Shown one piece after another: positions 36,592 to 45,066 of a stretch of DNA of 64,000 bases. The first letter of the stretch is position 1, and the number at the start of each line of letters is the position of its first letter. Below the pieces are notes generated by a model, which ran no database searches, was not told the origin of the DNA, and saw only the letters and a program-made list of their open reading frames with translations. Source of the stretch: Clostridiales bacterium (GTDB lineage Bacteria > Bacillota > Clostridia > Christensenellales > DTU072); assembly GCA_012838805.1 (NCBI GenBank), contig DUON01000019.1:124560-188559 (forward strand), given 5' to 3'. A program made the translations under genes and the position numbers.

Positions 36592-36620
36592 ATTATATCC
36601 TTGCCCATAAAACTTGTCAA
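36592..36620 (-). promoter_or_regulatory. Perfect consensus promoter of the RHH-clpB operon
   Basis: On the minus strand TTGACA (36615-36620), a 17-base spacer and TATAAT (36592-36597): full consensus at both boxes and ideal spacing. Such a promoter would be very strong unless repressed. Confidence 0.85.
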
Positions 36621-36743
36621 TGAATTTACATAAATTATCTTACGAGTTTTGACGAAATATTATAAGATTATTCTTGACAAATGCTTTTGATGTATGCGAA
36701 AATAGTATCTGTAAATGAAAAAACCTTTACACCTTGAGAAAGT

Positions 36744-37061
36744 ATGAAAAAAATACAATTAGGTATACTCAATGATTATTATGGCAAGCTCCTGAACCCC
36801 TACCAGTCGGAGGTCATGAGAATGTACTGCGACTGTGACATGTCGCTTGCCGAGATTGCGAGCGAACTTGACATCACAAGACAGGGAGTTAGGGAAGTGA
36901 TACTGCGAAGCGAAAGGAAGCTCAACGAATACGAGAACAAGCTTGGACTTATAAAAAAGGTCAAGACTATCATCAAAAATATAGAAGAGATTATTCAAAA
37001 AGACGATTTTAACGCAAAAGAGGACTTAACAAAGTTGTTAAACAGCGTCAAGGAGTTATGA
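36744..37061 (+). CDS. ylxM: YlxM-family helix-turn-helix protein
   Basis: A 105-residue helix-turn-helix protein of the YlxM/p13 family, which precedes ffh in many Firmicutes and modulates SRP function. The sigma-70-region-4-like part is MSLAEIASELDITRQGVREV, followed by a helical C-terminus. Start ATG at 36744. It ends one base before ffh. An upstream TTGACA is at 36674, but no convincing -10 was found. Confidence 0.9.
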   Translation: MKKIQLGILNDYYGKLLNPYQSEVMRMYCDCDMSLAEIASELDITRQGVREVILRSERKLNEYENKLGLIKKVKTIIKNIEEIIQKDDFNAKEDLTKLLNSVKEL

Positions 37062-37062
37062 A

Positions 37063-38379
37063 ATGTTTGGAAGCTTAACCGAAAAAATAAACCATGCGTT
37101 TTCAAAAATAAGGAACAAAGGGGCTTTGAGCGAGCTTGAGGTCAAGAACGCCTTAAGAGAAGTCAGAATTGCTCTTTTGGAAGCCGATGTCAATTATATG
37201 GTGGCGAAAGGCTTTATTAAGGCGGTGACAGAAAGGGCGACGGGTGAAGATATCCTAAAAGGACTGAATCCCTCCCAGCAGGTTATTAAGATAGTAAATG
37301 ACGAGCTGGTCAAGCTTATGGGCTCTACCCACAGCAAGCTGGAAGTCAGCGACAAGCCGCCCACAGTCATTATGATGTGCGGACTTCAAGGCGCAGGCAA
37401 AACCACGATGTGCGGAAAGCTTGCAAAGCTTCTTACCGGTCAGGGAAAGAAGGTCTTGCTGGTTGCCGCCGACATCTACCGCCCCGCCGCCATAAAACAG
37501 CTGCAAATAGTGGGCGAAAAGGTTAATGTTCCCGTTTTCGAAATGGGACAGAAAAACCCCGTCAAGATAGCCAAGGAGAGTGTCCATCATGCACTCAAAC
37601 AAGGATATGATACGGTTATTATAGATACGGCGGGCAGACTTCATATAGACGAAGAGCTTATGACCGAACTTAAGGAAATCAAAGCCAAAGTCTCCCCGAC
37701 TGAGATATTGCTTGTGGTGGACGCCATGCTTGGACAAGATTCGGTGAATGTCGCCGCGAAGTTTAATCAGATGCTGGAGATTAGCGGAGTCATACTCACA
37801 AAACTTGACGGTGACACAAGGGGCGGTGCGGCATTGTCTATAAAAGCACTTTTGAATAAGCCGATAAAGTATTGCGGCGTGGGAGAAAAGATGACGGACA
37901 TTGAGCCCTTTCACCCCGACAGAATGGCAAGCCGCATATTGGGAATGGGCGATGTCTTGACGCTTATAGAAAAAGCTCAAAAGGCGATTACCGAAGAAGA
38001 CGCCAAGAAATTGGCGAAAAAAATAAAGGAAAGAAGCTTTGACCTACAAGACTATCTGGACCAGCTTTCCAGCGTCAAAAAAATGGGCAATCTTTCGGAT
38101 ATGATGAATATGATACCCGGACTTTCTGGAAAGCTCAAGGGTGCGGATTTGAACTTGGATGAAAGACAGCTTGAAAAGACCAAAGCCATTATTCTTTCCA
38201 TGACCCCCGCAGAAAGAGCCAATCCAGATATTATCAAGGGTTCAAGGAAGAAAAGAGTGGCGCTTGGCAGCGGAACGACGGTACAAGATGTCAACAGACT
38301 TTTGAATCAATTTAATCAAACGAAGAAGATGATGAAGATGTTTTCAAGCGGAAGAAAAAAATTACCATTTAATATATAA
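37063..38379 (+). CDS. ffh: Signal recognition particle GTPase Ffh
   Basis: Ffh binds 4.5S RNA and signal peptides and targets nascent membrane proteins through FtsY. The N domain (about 1-85) is followed by the G domain with GLQGAGKTTMCGKLA, DTAGRLHID, LTKLDGDTRGGAALS, and GVGEKMTDIEPFHPDR. The methionine-rich M domain (about 300-438) contains MGNLSDMMNMIPG and ends in a basic tail. At 438 residues it is of normal length. It is the second gene of the ylxM operon. Confidence 0.97.
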   Translation: MFGSLTEKINHAFSKIRNKGALSELEVKNALREVRIALLEADVNYMVAKGFIKAVTERATGEDILKGLNPSQQVIKIVNDELVKLMGSTHSKLEVSDKPPTVIMMCGLQGAGKTTMCGKLAKLLTGQGKKVLLVAADIYRPAAIKQLQIVGEKVNVPVFEMGQKNPVKIAKESVHHALKQGYDTVIIDTAGRLHIDEELMTELKEIKAKVSPTEILLVVDAMLGQDSVNVAAKFNQMLEISGVILTKLDGDTRGGAALSIKALLNKPIKYCGVGEKMTDIEPFHPDRMASRILGMGDVLTLIEKAQKAITEEDAKKLAKKIKERSFDLQDYLDQLSSVKKMGNLSDMMNMIPGLSGKLKGADLNLDERQLEKTKAIILSMTPAERANPDIIKGSRKKRVALGSGTTVQDVNRLLNQFNQTKKMMKMFSSGRKKLPFNI

Positions 38380-38404
38380 AAACAATAAAATTGGAGGATA
38401 ACAA

Positions 38405-38662
38405 ATGGCAGTAAAAATCAGATTAACCAGAATGGGAGCAAAGAAATCACCTTTCTATCGCATAGTGGCGACAGACTCCAGAAAAGCAAGAGACGGGCAG
38501 TATCTTGAACAGATTGGATACTATGACCCCACAAAAGAGCCCGCAGCACTTAAGATAGACAAGGAAATCGCCGAGAAATGGCTCAAAGTCGGCGCTCAGC
38601 CTACCGAGACCGTAAAGAGTCTTTTCAAAAGGGAAGGCATTGTCATTAATAAGGGAAAATAA
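38405..38662 (+). CDS. rpsP: Ribosomal protein S16
   Basis: An 85-residue S16, a 30S assembly protein. It shows the whole conserved core: [28 protein letters not shown], and [17 protein letters not shown] precedes the ATG. Two bases separate it from khpA. Confidence 0.97.
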   Translation: MAVKIRLTRMGAKKSPFYRIVATDSRKARDGQYLEQIGYYDPTKEPAALKIDKEIAEKWLKVGAQPTETVKSLFKREGIVINKGK

Positions 38663-38663
38663 G

Positions 38664-38894
38664 ATGATTGAACTTGTAGAGTATTTAGTAAAGCAGTTTG
38701 TGGACAGTGATAATTTTGAGATAGAAAAGCTGGAGGACACCGACAAAGTTCAGTACAAAGTCTTTGTGGACAAGGACCATATCGCCAAGGTCATAGGAAA
38801 GGGCGGCAGGAACTCAAAGGCAATAAGAACAATAGTCAGAGCCGCCTCCTTAAAAATGGACAAAATCCATACCGTATTTATACAGGAGAAATAA
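38664..38894 (+). CDS. khpA: KH-domain RNA-binding protein KhpA
   Basis: A single type-II-like KH domain of 76 residues with the VIGKGGRNSKAIRTIV loop and helix. KhpA (YlqC) pairs with KhpB and binds many RNAs, affecting division and envelope functions in Firmicutes. The frame is open from 38640, but the ATG at 38664 fits the family N-terminus (MIELVEYLVKQFVD). Confidence 0.93.
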   Translation: MIELVEYLVKQFVDSDNFEIEKLEDTDKVQYKVFVDKDHIAKVIGKGGRNSKAIRTIVRAASLKMDKIHTVFIQEK

Positions 38895-38900
38895 GGCTCT

Positions 38901-39395
38901 ATGCTTATTGTCGGCAAGGCGTTAAAGCCCCACGGAATAAAAGGCTATATCAAGGTGCAGTCTTATATGGACTCACCCCTTGAGCTTAAAAAAATAAAAG
39001 CCGTGGAGATTGAGGGTATAAAATATCCGATAGAAGATATCAAGGTGTCACCCAAAGCTGTATTAATAAAGCTCAAGGGCATAGACGATATGAACGCCGC
39101 TGAATTTTTTAGGAACAAGGAACTAAAAATTGATAGACGGTCCGCTCCCGACCCGCCCAAGGGAAGACACTATGTCAGCGACCTTTTGGGAAGTAGGGTG
39201 TATATCGAGAATCAGCTTGTGGGAGAACTTACGGATATCTTGCAATACGGTAGTGCCGATGTATACCAGGTCAAAGGCGAAAAGAGCCTTATGTTCTCTT
39301 ATGCGGGAGATGTGATTGAAAAAATCGATACGGCAACTAAAGAAATCTTTTTGAACAAAGAAGAGCTTGAAAAGGTGGCGGTCTATGAAGATTGA
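38901..39395 (+). CDS. rimM: 16S rRNA processing protein RimM
   Basis: RimM helps mature the 30S head through S19 and 16S rRNA. The 164 residues hold the N-terminal beta-barrel (VGKALKPHGIKGYIKVQSYM) and a PRC-barrel C-terminal half (YVSDLLGSRVYI). It overlaps trmD by 11 bases. Confidence 0.93.
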   Translation: MLIVGKALKPHGIKGYIKVQSYMDSPLELKKIKAVEIEGIKYPIEDIKVSPKAVLIKLKGIDDMNAAEFFRNKELKIDRRSAPDPPKGRHYVSDLLGSRVYIENQLVGELTDILQYGSADVYQVKGEKSLMFSYAGDVIEKIDTATKEIFLNKEELEKVAVYED

Positions 39396-40056
39396 TGTAC
39401 TCACGCTTTATACTGAAATTTATGATGTATTCAAAAGCGGCATTATCGGAAAAGCTCTTGACAAGAAGATATTTGAGCTTAATGTCCATAACATAAGAGA
39501 ATTTTCTAAAGACAAGCATAAAAGGTGCGACGATTATCCTTTTGGCGGGGGCGCAGGAATGGTTATGACTCCGCAACCGCTGCATGACGCTATCACAAAG
39601 ATCGACCCCGAGCATACCGCAAAGAGGATTTACTTGAGCCCCAAAGGAAAGCGGTTTGACCAAAAGACAGCACTTTCCCTTTCTAAGGAAAAACACCTTA
39701 TGTTCATAAACGGAAGTTACGAGGGTGTGGACCAAAGGATACTTGATATGGATGTGGATATGGAACTATCTATCGGCGACTATGTCTTGACATCAGGCGA
39801 CTATGCCACAATTGTTATCATAAACGCCATAAGCCGTTACATAAAAGGTGTATTGGGCTCTGACGAGTCTACCAAAGAAGAGAGTTTTTCAAACGGTCTC
39901 TTAGAGTATCCGCAGTATACCAGACCGCAGAAATTTATGGGCTTGGAAGTGCCCGAAGTGCTTTTAAGCGGCAACCATGCTGAAATACAAAAGTGGAGAA
40001 AACAAAAAAGCATAGAAATCACAAAAGTCAAAAGACCCGACTTATTGGAGGAATAA
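39385..40056 (+). CDS. trmD: tRNA (guanine-37-N1) methyltransferase
   Basis: TrmD is the SPOUT knot methyltransferase that makes m1G37 and prevents +1 frameshifts. The 223 residues include DYPFGGGAGMVM, INGSYEGVDQRI, the knot sequence SIGDYVLTSGDYA, and a conserved EESFSNGLLEYPQYTRP. The ATG at 39385 is chosen over an upstream TTG at 39367 because it gives the family start MKIDVLTL. It overlaps the end of rimM. Confidence 0.96.
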   Translation: MKIDVLTLYTEIYDVFKSGIIGKALDKKIFELNVHNIREFSKDKHKRCDDYPFGGGAGMVMTPQPLHDAITKIDPEHTAKRIYLSPKGKRFDQKTALSLSKEKHLMFINGSYEGVDQRILDMDVDMELSIGDYVLTSGDYATIVIINAISRYIKGVLGSDESTKEESFSNGLLEYPQYTRPQKFMGLEVPEVLLSGNHAEIQKWRKQKSIEITKVKRPDLLEE

Positions 40057-40057
40057 A

Positions 40058-40918
40058 GTGCGTATCCATTGGTTTCCCGGACATATGACAAAAGCCTTTC
40101 GATTGATAGAAAGGGAAATGAAGCTTGTATCAAGCGTTATTTATGTCTTGGACGCAAGGGCGCCTTTATCTTGCATAAACCCAGAGTTTGACAAGCTGAT
40201 AAACACAAAACCCACGCTTTATATACTCAACAAGGCTGATTTGGTAGCCCAAAGCGATATTTTAGAATGGATAGACTATTTTAACAGAAAGTCTATAAAA
40301 TGCCTTCAAACCGTCAGCGTCCAAAGAGGGGCGTCAAGAAAACAAATATTTGACGCCTTAAAGGAAATCAATGCCGACTATTTGAAAAAATTCGACCAAA
40401 AGGGTGTGCGAAAGACCATAAGGGCAATGGTCATAGGCGTGCCCAATTCAGGAAAAAGTGCGCTTATCAACAGCCTTTTAGGCAGAAAAAAGACCGTAAC
40501 GGGCAACAAACCGGGAGTGACACGAGGCAAGCAATGGATTGCGGTTGATAAGTACATTGAACTTATGGATACACCGGGAACATTATATCCCGACTTTAAG
40601 GACCAGACAAAAGCACGAAACCTTGCCATTATCGGAAGCATAAGTGACGATGTGGTAGATATGACCGAACTTGCGGGGGAGCTGATAGACTTTCTTAAAA
40701 AGGAATATCCCCAAAACCTAAAAGAAAGATATAAGCTTGACGACTTAAGCGTAGATACTGCTGGTATTCTCTATGAGATTGGGCAGAAAAGGGGCTTTAT
40801 TGTCAAGGGTGGCGAGGTGGACATTCAGCAGACGGCAAAAGCCGTAATAGTGGACTTTAGAAAAAACGCCTTAGGCAAGATTATTATGGAAAAAGCAAAT
40901 GAACTTATTGAGGTATGA
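40058..40918 (+). CDS. rbgA: Ribosome biogenesis GTPase RbgA (YlqF)
   Basis: RbgA is a circularly permuted GTPase needed for late 50S assembly (with L6 and L16 uptake in B. subtilis). The motif order is permuted: NKADLV (G4) precedes GVPNSGKSALINSLLG (G1), then PGVTRG (G2) and DTPGTLYP (G3). The family N-terminus IHWFPGHMTKA is present, with a GTG start and GGAGG upstream. It overlaps rnhB by 20 bases. Confidence 0.95.
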   Translation: MRIHWFPGHMTKAFRLIEREMKLVSSVIYVLDARAPLSCINPEFDKLINTKPTLYILNKADLVAQSDILEWIDYFNRKSIKCLQTVSVQRGASRKQIFDALKEINADYLKKFDQKGVRKTIRAMVIGVPNSGKSALINSLLGRKKTVTGNKPGVTRGKQWIAVDKYIELMDTPGTLYPDFKDQTKARNLAIIGSISDDVVDMTELAGELIDFLKKEYPQNLKERYKLDDLSVDTAGILYEIGQKRGFIVKGGEVDIQQTAKAVIVDFRKNALGKIIMEKANELIEV

Positions 40919-41495
40919 AAAAGAGCTCTTAAAGAGAGGCCTTAATCTTATATGCGGCATAGACGAGGCGGGCAGAGGACCTCTTGCAGGTCCGGTCATG
41001 GTGGGCGCTGCTATTATGGATATGGACAACATCATACCCGATGTGGATGACTCAAAAAAGCTGTCCGAAAAAGAACGGGAAAGGCTGTATGACGAAATAG
41101 TGGCGGCGGCAATAGGCTATGCGACGGTAGCAGTGGACTGTGATATTATCGACGAAATAAATATCTTGAACGCAACGAAAAGAGGCATGAGGGCGGTCGT
41201 GGACAAGCTCTTTCCATTGCCGGATATCTTGCTTGTGGACGCTGTGGAAGATGACTTCTCCTTGCCCAGCATATCTATCATAAAAGGCGACGCCAAGAGC
41301 TACTCAATCGCTGCGGCGTCTATCCTTGCCAAGGTGGAAAGGGATAGGCTTATGCGAAAGTATGCTGAGATTTATCCCGAATACGGCTTTGAAAAGCACA
41401 AAGGCTATCCCACAAAATTACATATCGAACGGCTTAAGAAGTACGGACCTTGCCCCATTCACAGAAAGAGCTTTATAAAGAACTTTTTTGATTAA
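40899..41495 (+). CDS. rnhB: Ribonuclease HII
   Basis: RNase HII cuts RNA at RNA-DNA junctions. The 198 residues show GIDEAGRGPLAGPV with the first catalytic Asp-Glu, the DSKKLSEKERE loop, VDAVED, and GDAKSYSIAAASILAKVERD. The ATG at 40899 overlaps rbgA; TTG at 40908 is a less likely start. rbgA-rnhB order is as in B. subtilis. Confidence 0.95.
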   Translation: MNLLRYEKELLKRGLNLICGIDEAGRGPLAGPVMVGAAIMDMDNIIPDVDDSKKLSEKERERLYDEIVAAAIGYATVAVDCDIIDEINILNATKRGMRAVVDKLFPLPDILLVDAVEDDFSLPSISIIKGDAKSYSIAAASILAKVERDRLMRKYAEIYPEYGFEKHKGYPTKLHIERLKKYGPCPIHRKSFIKNFFD

Positions 41496-41504
41496 AGAGG
41501 GGAT

Positions 41505-41861
41505 ATGGATAAATATTATGAGGGCGTAAGAGCCGAAGTCAAGGCGAAAAATTTTTTAATAAAGAATGGCTACCAAATCCTTGACGAAAATGTATCTTAT
41601 AAAAATACAGGGGAGCTTGACCTTGTGGCAAAAGACGGACAAGAGCTTGTCTTTATAGAGGTCAGATACCGAAAGGACGACAGCTTTGGTCATCCGCTGG
41701 AGACCTTGACCAAGTCAAAAATAAACAGAATAATCAAGGCGGCAAGACTGTATCTTTGCGAAAAAAGCATAAGTTTTTCGGGCATAAGGTTTGATGTGGT
41801 ATCTGTTACGGATATGGGGGAAGAACTGATTAAGAATGCGTTTTTTGCCCGTTGGAATTGA
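41505..41861 (+). CDS. YraN family (UPF0102) putative endonuclease
   Basis: A 118-residue protein with the UPF0102 pattern: AEVKAKNFLIKNGYQIL, NTGELDLVAKDGQELVFIEV (the PD-(D/E)XK-like E-D-ExV core), and RIIKAARLYL. Family members are often next to rnhB, and a role in recombination or repair is suspected. AGAGGGG lies before the ATG. It is the last gene of the block. Confidence 0.9.
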   Translation: MDKYYEGVRAEVKAKNFLIKNGYQILDENVSYKNTGELDLVAKDGQELVFIEVRYRKDDSFGHPLETLTKSKINRIIKAARLYLCEKSISFSGIRFDVVSVTDMGEELIKNAFFARWN

Positions 41862-41942
41862 CAGACGGACTTGTTGAAAAAGAAAAACAATCCTTTATGG
41901 ATAATAATAAAAATATAAAAAATAGAAATATATCTATTTTGC

Positions 41943-41971
41943 TTGAAGAATTTTCATTCTTTTGATATTAT
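41943..41971 (+). promoter_or_regulatory. Promoter of rplS
   Basis: TTGAAG at 41943-41948, 17 bases, TATTAT at 41966-41971. The start site would fall at the beginning of the structured leader. Confidence 0.7.
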
Positions 41972-41979
41972 TATATAGA

Positions 41980-42055
41980 CTTTGCAGCAGTCCTATACGA
42001 GTGGCGGTATGAAATCGCCTTAATCCAAGCCTCGCACGAATGCTGTCATACAAAT
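41980..42055 (+). promoter_or_regulatory. L19 leader RNA
   Basis: Three nested stems: CAGCA (41985-41989) with TGCTG (42041-42045), CGAG (41998-42001) with CTCG (42031-42034), and GGCG (42003-42006) with CGCC (42016-42019). It ends just before GGAGGT. Position and structure fit the ribosomal protein L19 leader known from Firmicutes, which is thought to bind L19. Confidence 0.75.
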
Positions 42056-42066
42056 GGAGGTAAGTC

Positions 42067-42417
42067 ATGAACATTATTCAAACTGTTGAACAGGAGGGTT
42101 TGAGAACAGATCATCCTGATTTTAGGGTAGGCGACAGAATAAAAGTATTCGTAAAAGTCGTCGAGGGCGCAAGAGAGAGATTGCAAGCGTTTGAGGGTCT
42201 TGTTATTGCCAAGAAGAACGGCGGCATAAGAGAGACCTTTACGGTCAGAAGAATTTCTTTTGGCGTCGGCGTTGAGAGGACATTCCCCCTTCATTCCCCC
42301 AAAATCGACCATATCGAAATTGTCAGAAAAGGCAAGGTCAGAAGGGCCAAGCTCTACTATATGAGGGGCAGAACTGGAAAGGCGGCAAAAATTAAAGCCA
42401 AATCCTTACACCAATAA
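42067..42417 (+). CDS. rplS: Ribosomal protein L19
   Basis: A 116-residue L19, located at the 30S-50S interface. It shows [40 protein letters not shown], and [20 protein letters not shown]. In B. subtilis rplS lies between trmD and rbgA; here it lies after yraN with its own promoter and leader. Confidence 0.97.
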   Translation: MNIIQTVEQEGLRTDHPDFRVGDRIKVFVKVVEGARERLQAFEGLVIAKKNGGIRETFTVRRISFGVGVERTFPLHSPKIDHIEIVRKGKVRRAKLYYMRGRTGKAAKIKAKSLHQ

Positions 42418-42430
42418 CAACGCTAATTAA

Positions 42431-42472
42431 AAAATGCAACTGTTCTTATATGGAATGGTTGCATTTTATTTT
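42431..42472 (+). terminator. Terminator after rplS
   Basis: AAAATGCAAC (42431-42440) pairs with GTTGCATTTT (42458-42467), a 10-bp stem with a 17-base loop and a T-rich tail, just before the next gene. Confidence 0.7.
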
Positions 42473-42485
42473 ATGAGGAAGCAAG

Positions 42486-44657
42486 ATGAAAAAAATAATA
42501 TTGACAGTAGCCATACTCACTTTAATAGCTGTTTTTTGCATAGGCTGTTCGGGTGTCAATGTGGATGTGCTTCAAGGTGGCGATTTCGAATACGAAGATA
42601 CCGCCGCGATGAGGGAGCATTGGACGCTTAGGTCGGGCGCGCAGTCGGACACAGCGGATGTGTTTTCTGTAGCAGACGGGACATTGACTATCAATACTTC
42701 AAGTGCGGGCTGGGCTTATGTAGCGCAAGAAGTCAAATTGAGGAGCAATTCTTATTACAAGGTCACCTATACCTTTACTATTAGTTCAATGTCCCTTTAC
42801 GGCGACAAAACTACATTTGACGGCTTGCATATCGGCTTTTTGGAAGACAGGGACTTCAATATCGGCGAAACCGACGAAGGTCCGATAAAACCCGTCCTTC
42901 ACAGAAGCTCTACAACTACAGATGTGACTGCGGATTTCTATTTTAAGACCGATTATGTGAAAAAATCTTCCTTGACTATATTTGTAGGCAGTGAAGAAAA
43001 CCCCGTAAACGCCAATGTAAAAATAAGAGACATCACCCTTGAAAGGGTAAAAAGAAATCAAGTGCCTACGGTCATAGATCCCGACAGCGGCAAAGAGGTC
43101 TTGACATTTTTCAAATTGGATACAAGCATCTTTGGTGCGGCAAGCGACAAAAACATTGTATTTATCGTTTTGGGTGCGGTGTTTGCCGTCATTGTAGGTT
43201 ATGCGGTTTATATGATTTATAGAAGAAACATGGCTTTGGAGAGCGAATATAAGAACGACTTCTTAACAAAGCTTAAAGAATCCAGCAAGCTGCCTATCAT
43301 TATGGTTATTGGTTTTGCACTGCTGATTAGGCTTTTGATAGCGGGCATAGGTTCGTTGATAGCTGGGCTATCTGAAGCCGCCTATTTAGGCTTTAATGTA
43401 GAAGCCGAGGCGACCCAAGCAAGTTTTTTGGCTAATTACGGAACGGTATATATGGATTCGACCTTGGCGGCGTACGCCCAAAAATATTCTCTGACCTACC
43501 AAGCTATGCGCCCCACTCCGTTGTTATACTATATCCTCACATTAGCCGGGCTTTTATCAAAACTCTTTAACGGCTCTACCGTGCTTACCACATTCTTCAT
43601 TAAACTGTTTGCGATAGCCGCCGATGTGGGAGTTATTGTCATTATCTATAAATTATTAGACAAGAGATTAGGCAACATTTCGGCGCTGCTTTTCGCCTCT
43701 TTATATGCAGCGCTGCCCGTTGTGTTCTCCATGTCTGCAGCATGGGGCATGAGTGAATCCATAACAGTATTCTTAATTATGCTCACCATGTACTTTATTT
43801 TGAAAAACAATTATTGGGGAGTGGCGATATCGTATTTTGCGGCGTTTCTATTCTCAATAAACGCAGTCTATATGCTGCCCATTGTGATATTTTATGCCGT
43901 CAGCCAGTATATCAACCGCCCCAAACTGCGTCTTTCAATCCTATTGAGCGTAATAGGCGGATTTGCTCTTTTTTATGCTTTAAGTACGCCATTCTATCTA
44001 TTGGATATTCAAGGCGGCTCTCCGTTTGTTGCCGTCAGCCGCTATTTTGACGCTTTATTTAATGAAAACAATTATTACACCATGAATGCGTTTAACTTCC
44101 AAGCGCTTTTGAAGAACAACTTTGAAGAGGTGACCACCGAATCGCTTGTGATAACAATTTTGTTTGTGGTGTTCGTAATCGGGCTTGTGGCAGCGGGATA
44201 TTTCCGCAACAAAAACCGTATGGAGCTTTTGCTTTTGGGTTCGCTTTTGATAGTCATGCTCTTTACTTTCACCAACAGAATGACCCCTGTCACTATATAT
44301 ATGGCGATACCCATGATGTACCTATACGCCGCTATGGCAAGCGAAAAGAGAGTATTCTTCTCCGCTATCGCTTTTTCGGCGTTTATGTTTATCAATACAA
44401 GCTATGTGTTTATGGTAGCGGGTTACAGTGCGACGGGTGTGGAACAGCTGACATACGACAACGCCATGATGTATGTCTTTGGAGCAATAAACATCCTTTT
44501 GACGGGATATTTTATCTATGTGGTGTATGACATTGTAGCAAGCCGAAAGGCATCAATAATAAGACCTTTGGAGATGCCCTATCTCAAATACCTGCAAAAT
44601 ACAGGCAGAAGAATAAAAAAAGGCTTTAGGGACCTAAAAGCCAAATTCTCAAGATAA
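42486..44657 (+). CDS. Lipoprotein-type polytopic membrane protein, GT-C glycosyltransferase-like
   Basis: A 723-residue protein. The N-terminus is a lipoprotein signal with lipobox CIGC (about residue 19), followed by an extracellular, beta-rich, carbohydrate-binding-like domain (about 22-190). Then about 11-12 membrane segments run from residue 220, with the cytosolic basic tail at the end. The membrane part resembles GT-C or DUF2029 mannosyltransferases (AEATQASFLANYG, RPTPLLYYILTLAG, SAAWGMSESITVF). These transfer sugars from polyprenyl donors on the outer face. Joining a lipidated sugar-binding domain to a GT-C body is unusual. The substrate is unknown. Confidence 0.75.
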   Translation: MKKIILTVAILTLIAVFCIGCSGVNVDVLQGGDFEYEDTAAMREHWTLRSGAQSDTADVFSVADGTLTINTSSAGWAYVAQEVKLRSNSYYKVTYTFTISSMSLYGDKTTFDGLHIGFLEDRDFNIGETDEGPIKPVLHRSSTTTDVTADFYFKTDYVKKSSLTIFVGSEENPVNANVKIRDITLERVKRNQVPTVIDPDSGKEVLTFFKLDTSIFGAASDKNIVFIVLGAVFAVIVGYAVYMIYRRNMALESEYKNDFLTKLKESSKLPIIMVIGFALLIRLLIAGIGSLIAGLSEAAYLGFNVEAEATQASFLANYGTVYMDSTLAAYAQKYSLTYQAMRPTPLLYYILTLAGLLSKLFNGSTVLTTFFIKLFAIAADVGVIVIIYKLLDKRLGNISALLFASLYAALPVVFSMSAAWGMSESITVFLIMLTMYFILKNNYWGVAISYFAAFLFSINAVYMLPIVIFYAVSQYINRPKLRLSILLSVIGGFALFYALSTPFYLLDIQGGSPFVAVSRYFDALFNENNYYTMNAFNFQALLKNNFEEVTTESLVITILFVVFVIGLVAAGYFRNKNRMELLLLGSLLIVMLFTFTNRMTPVTIYMAIPMMYLYAAMASEKRVFFSAIAFSAFMFINTSYVFMVAGYSATGVEQLTYDNAMMYVFGAINILLTGYFIYVVYDIVASRKASIIRPLEMPYLKYLQNTGRRIKKGFRDLKAKFSR

Positions 44658-44663
44658 CACTGG

Positions 44664-44690
44664 CCGCCTCTAAACGAGGCGGTTTTTTTT
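44664..44690 (+). terminator. Terminator after the membrane glycosyltransferase gene
   Basis: CCGCCTC (44664-44670) and GAGGCGG (44676-44682) with a five-base loop and eight Ts. A textbook intrinsic terminator. Confidence 0.92.
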
Positions 44691-44943
44691 GAGGAGGTTG
44701 TCTTTTTTCTAATCTTAGTATTTCAAAATATGTTATTAATTTCTTAAAAATAACATAATCAACAAATCATCCGAAAAGAATGTATCGTAAAAATAATAAT
44801 GAAATAATAGTAGAAATAACTTCGGCTGTACCTGTATCGGTAAATATGGTTATCTCTATATTTACGCCATAATTTTGAATATCCTATTTTTTATTAAATC
44901 AATTTAAGCCGCATGAAGAGAATATTCAAAATTAAAAAAAGTA

Positions 44944-44972
44944 TTGATTTGATAATTGAAGTGTAATATAAT
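44944..44972 (+). promoter_or_regulatory. Distal promoter of the hydrogenase region
   Basis: TTGATT at 44944-44949, 17 bases, TATAAT at 44967-44972. A transcript from here would pass through the terminator-like hairpin at 45021-45049 before reaching the genes. Confidence 0.65.
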
Positions 44973-45020
44973 TAAAAACAGAAGAACTTTCGAGGAAAAA
45001 CTTTCATAAGCTGTTCGCGG

Positions 45021-45050
45021 TTTCCATTTTTTCAAAAAATGGAAATTTTA
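45021..45050 (+). terminator. Attenuator-like hairpin before the hydrogenase operon
   Basis: A perfect 12-bp stem (TTTCCATTTTTT and complement) with a single-base gap that must open to form a loop, followed by TTTTATT. It lies between the distal promoter and the operon, so it may end most transcripts unless something intervenes. Confidence 0.5.
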
Positions 45051-45066
45051 TTAGCATTAAATACTC

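Noticed and set aside
36660..36710. ylxM promoter
   Set aside because: A perfect TTGACA is at 36674, but no acceptable -10 lies 16-18 bases downstream.
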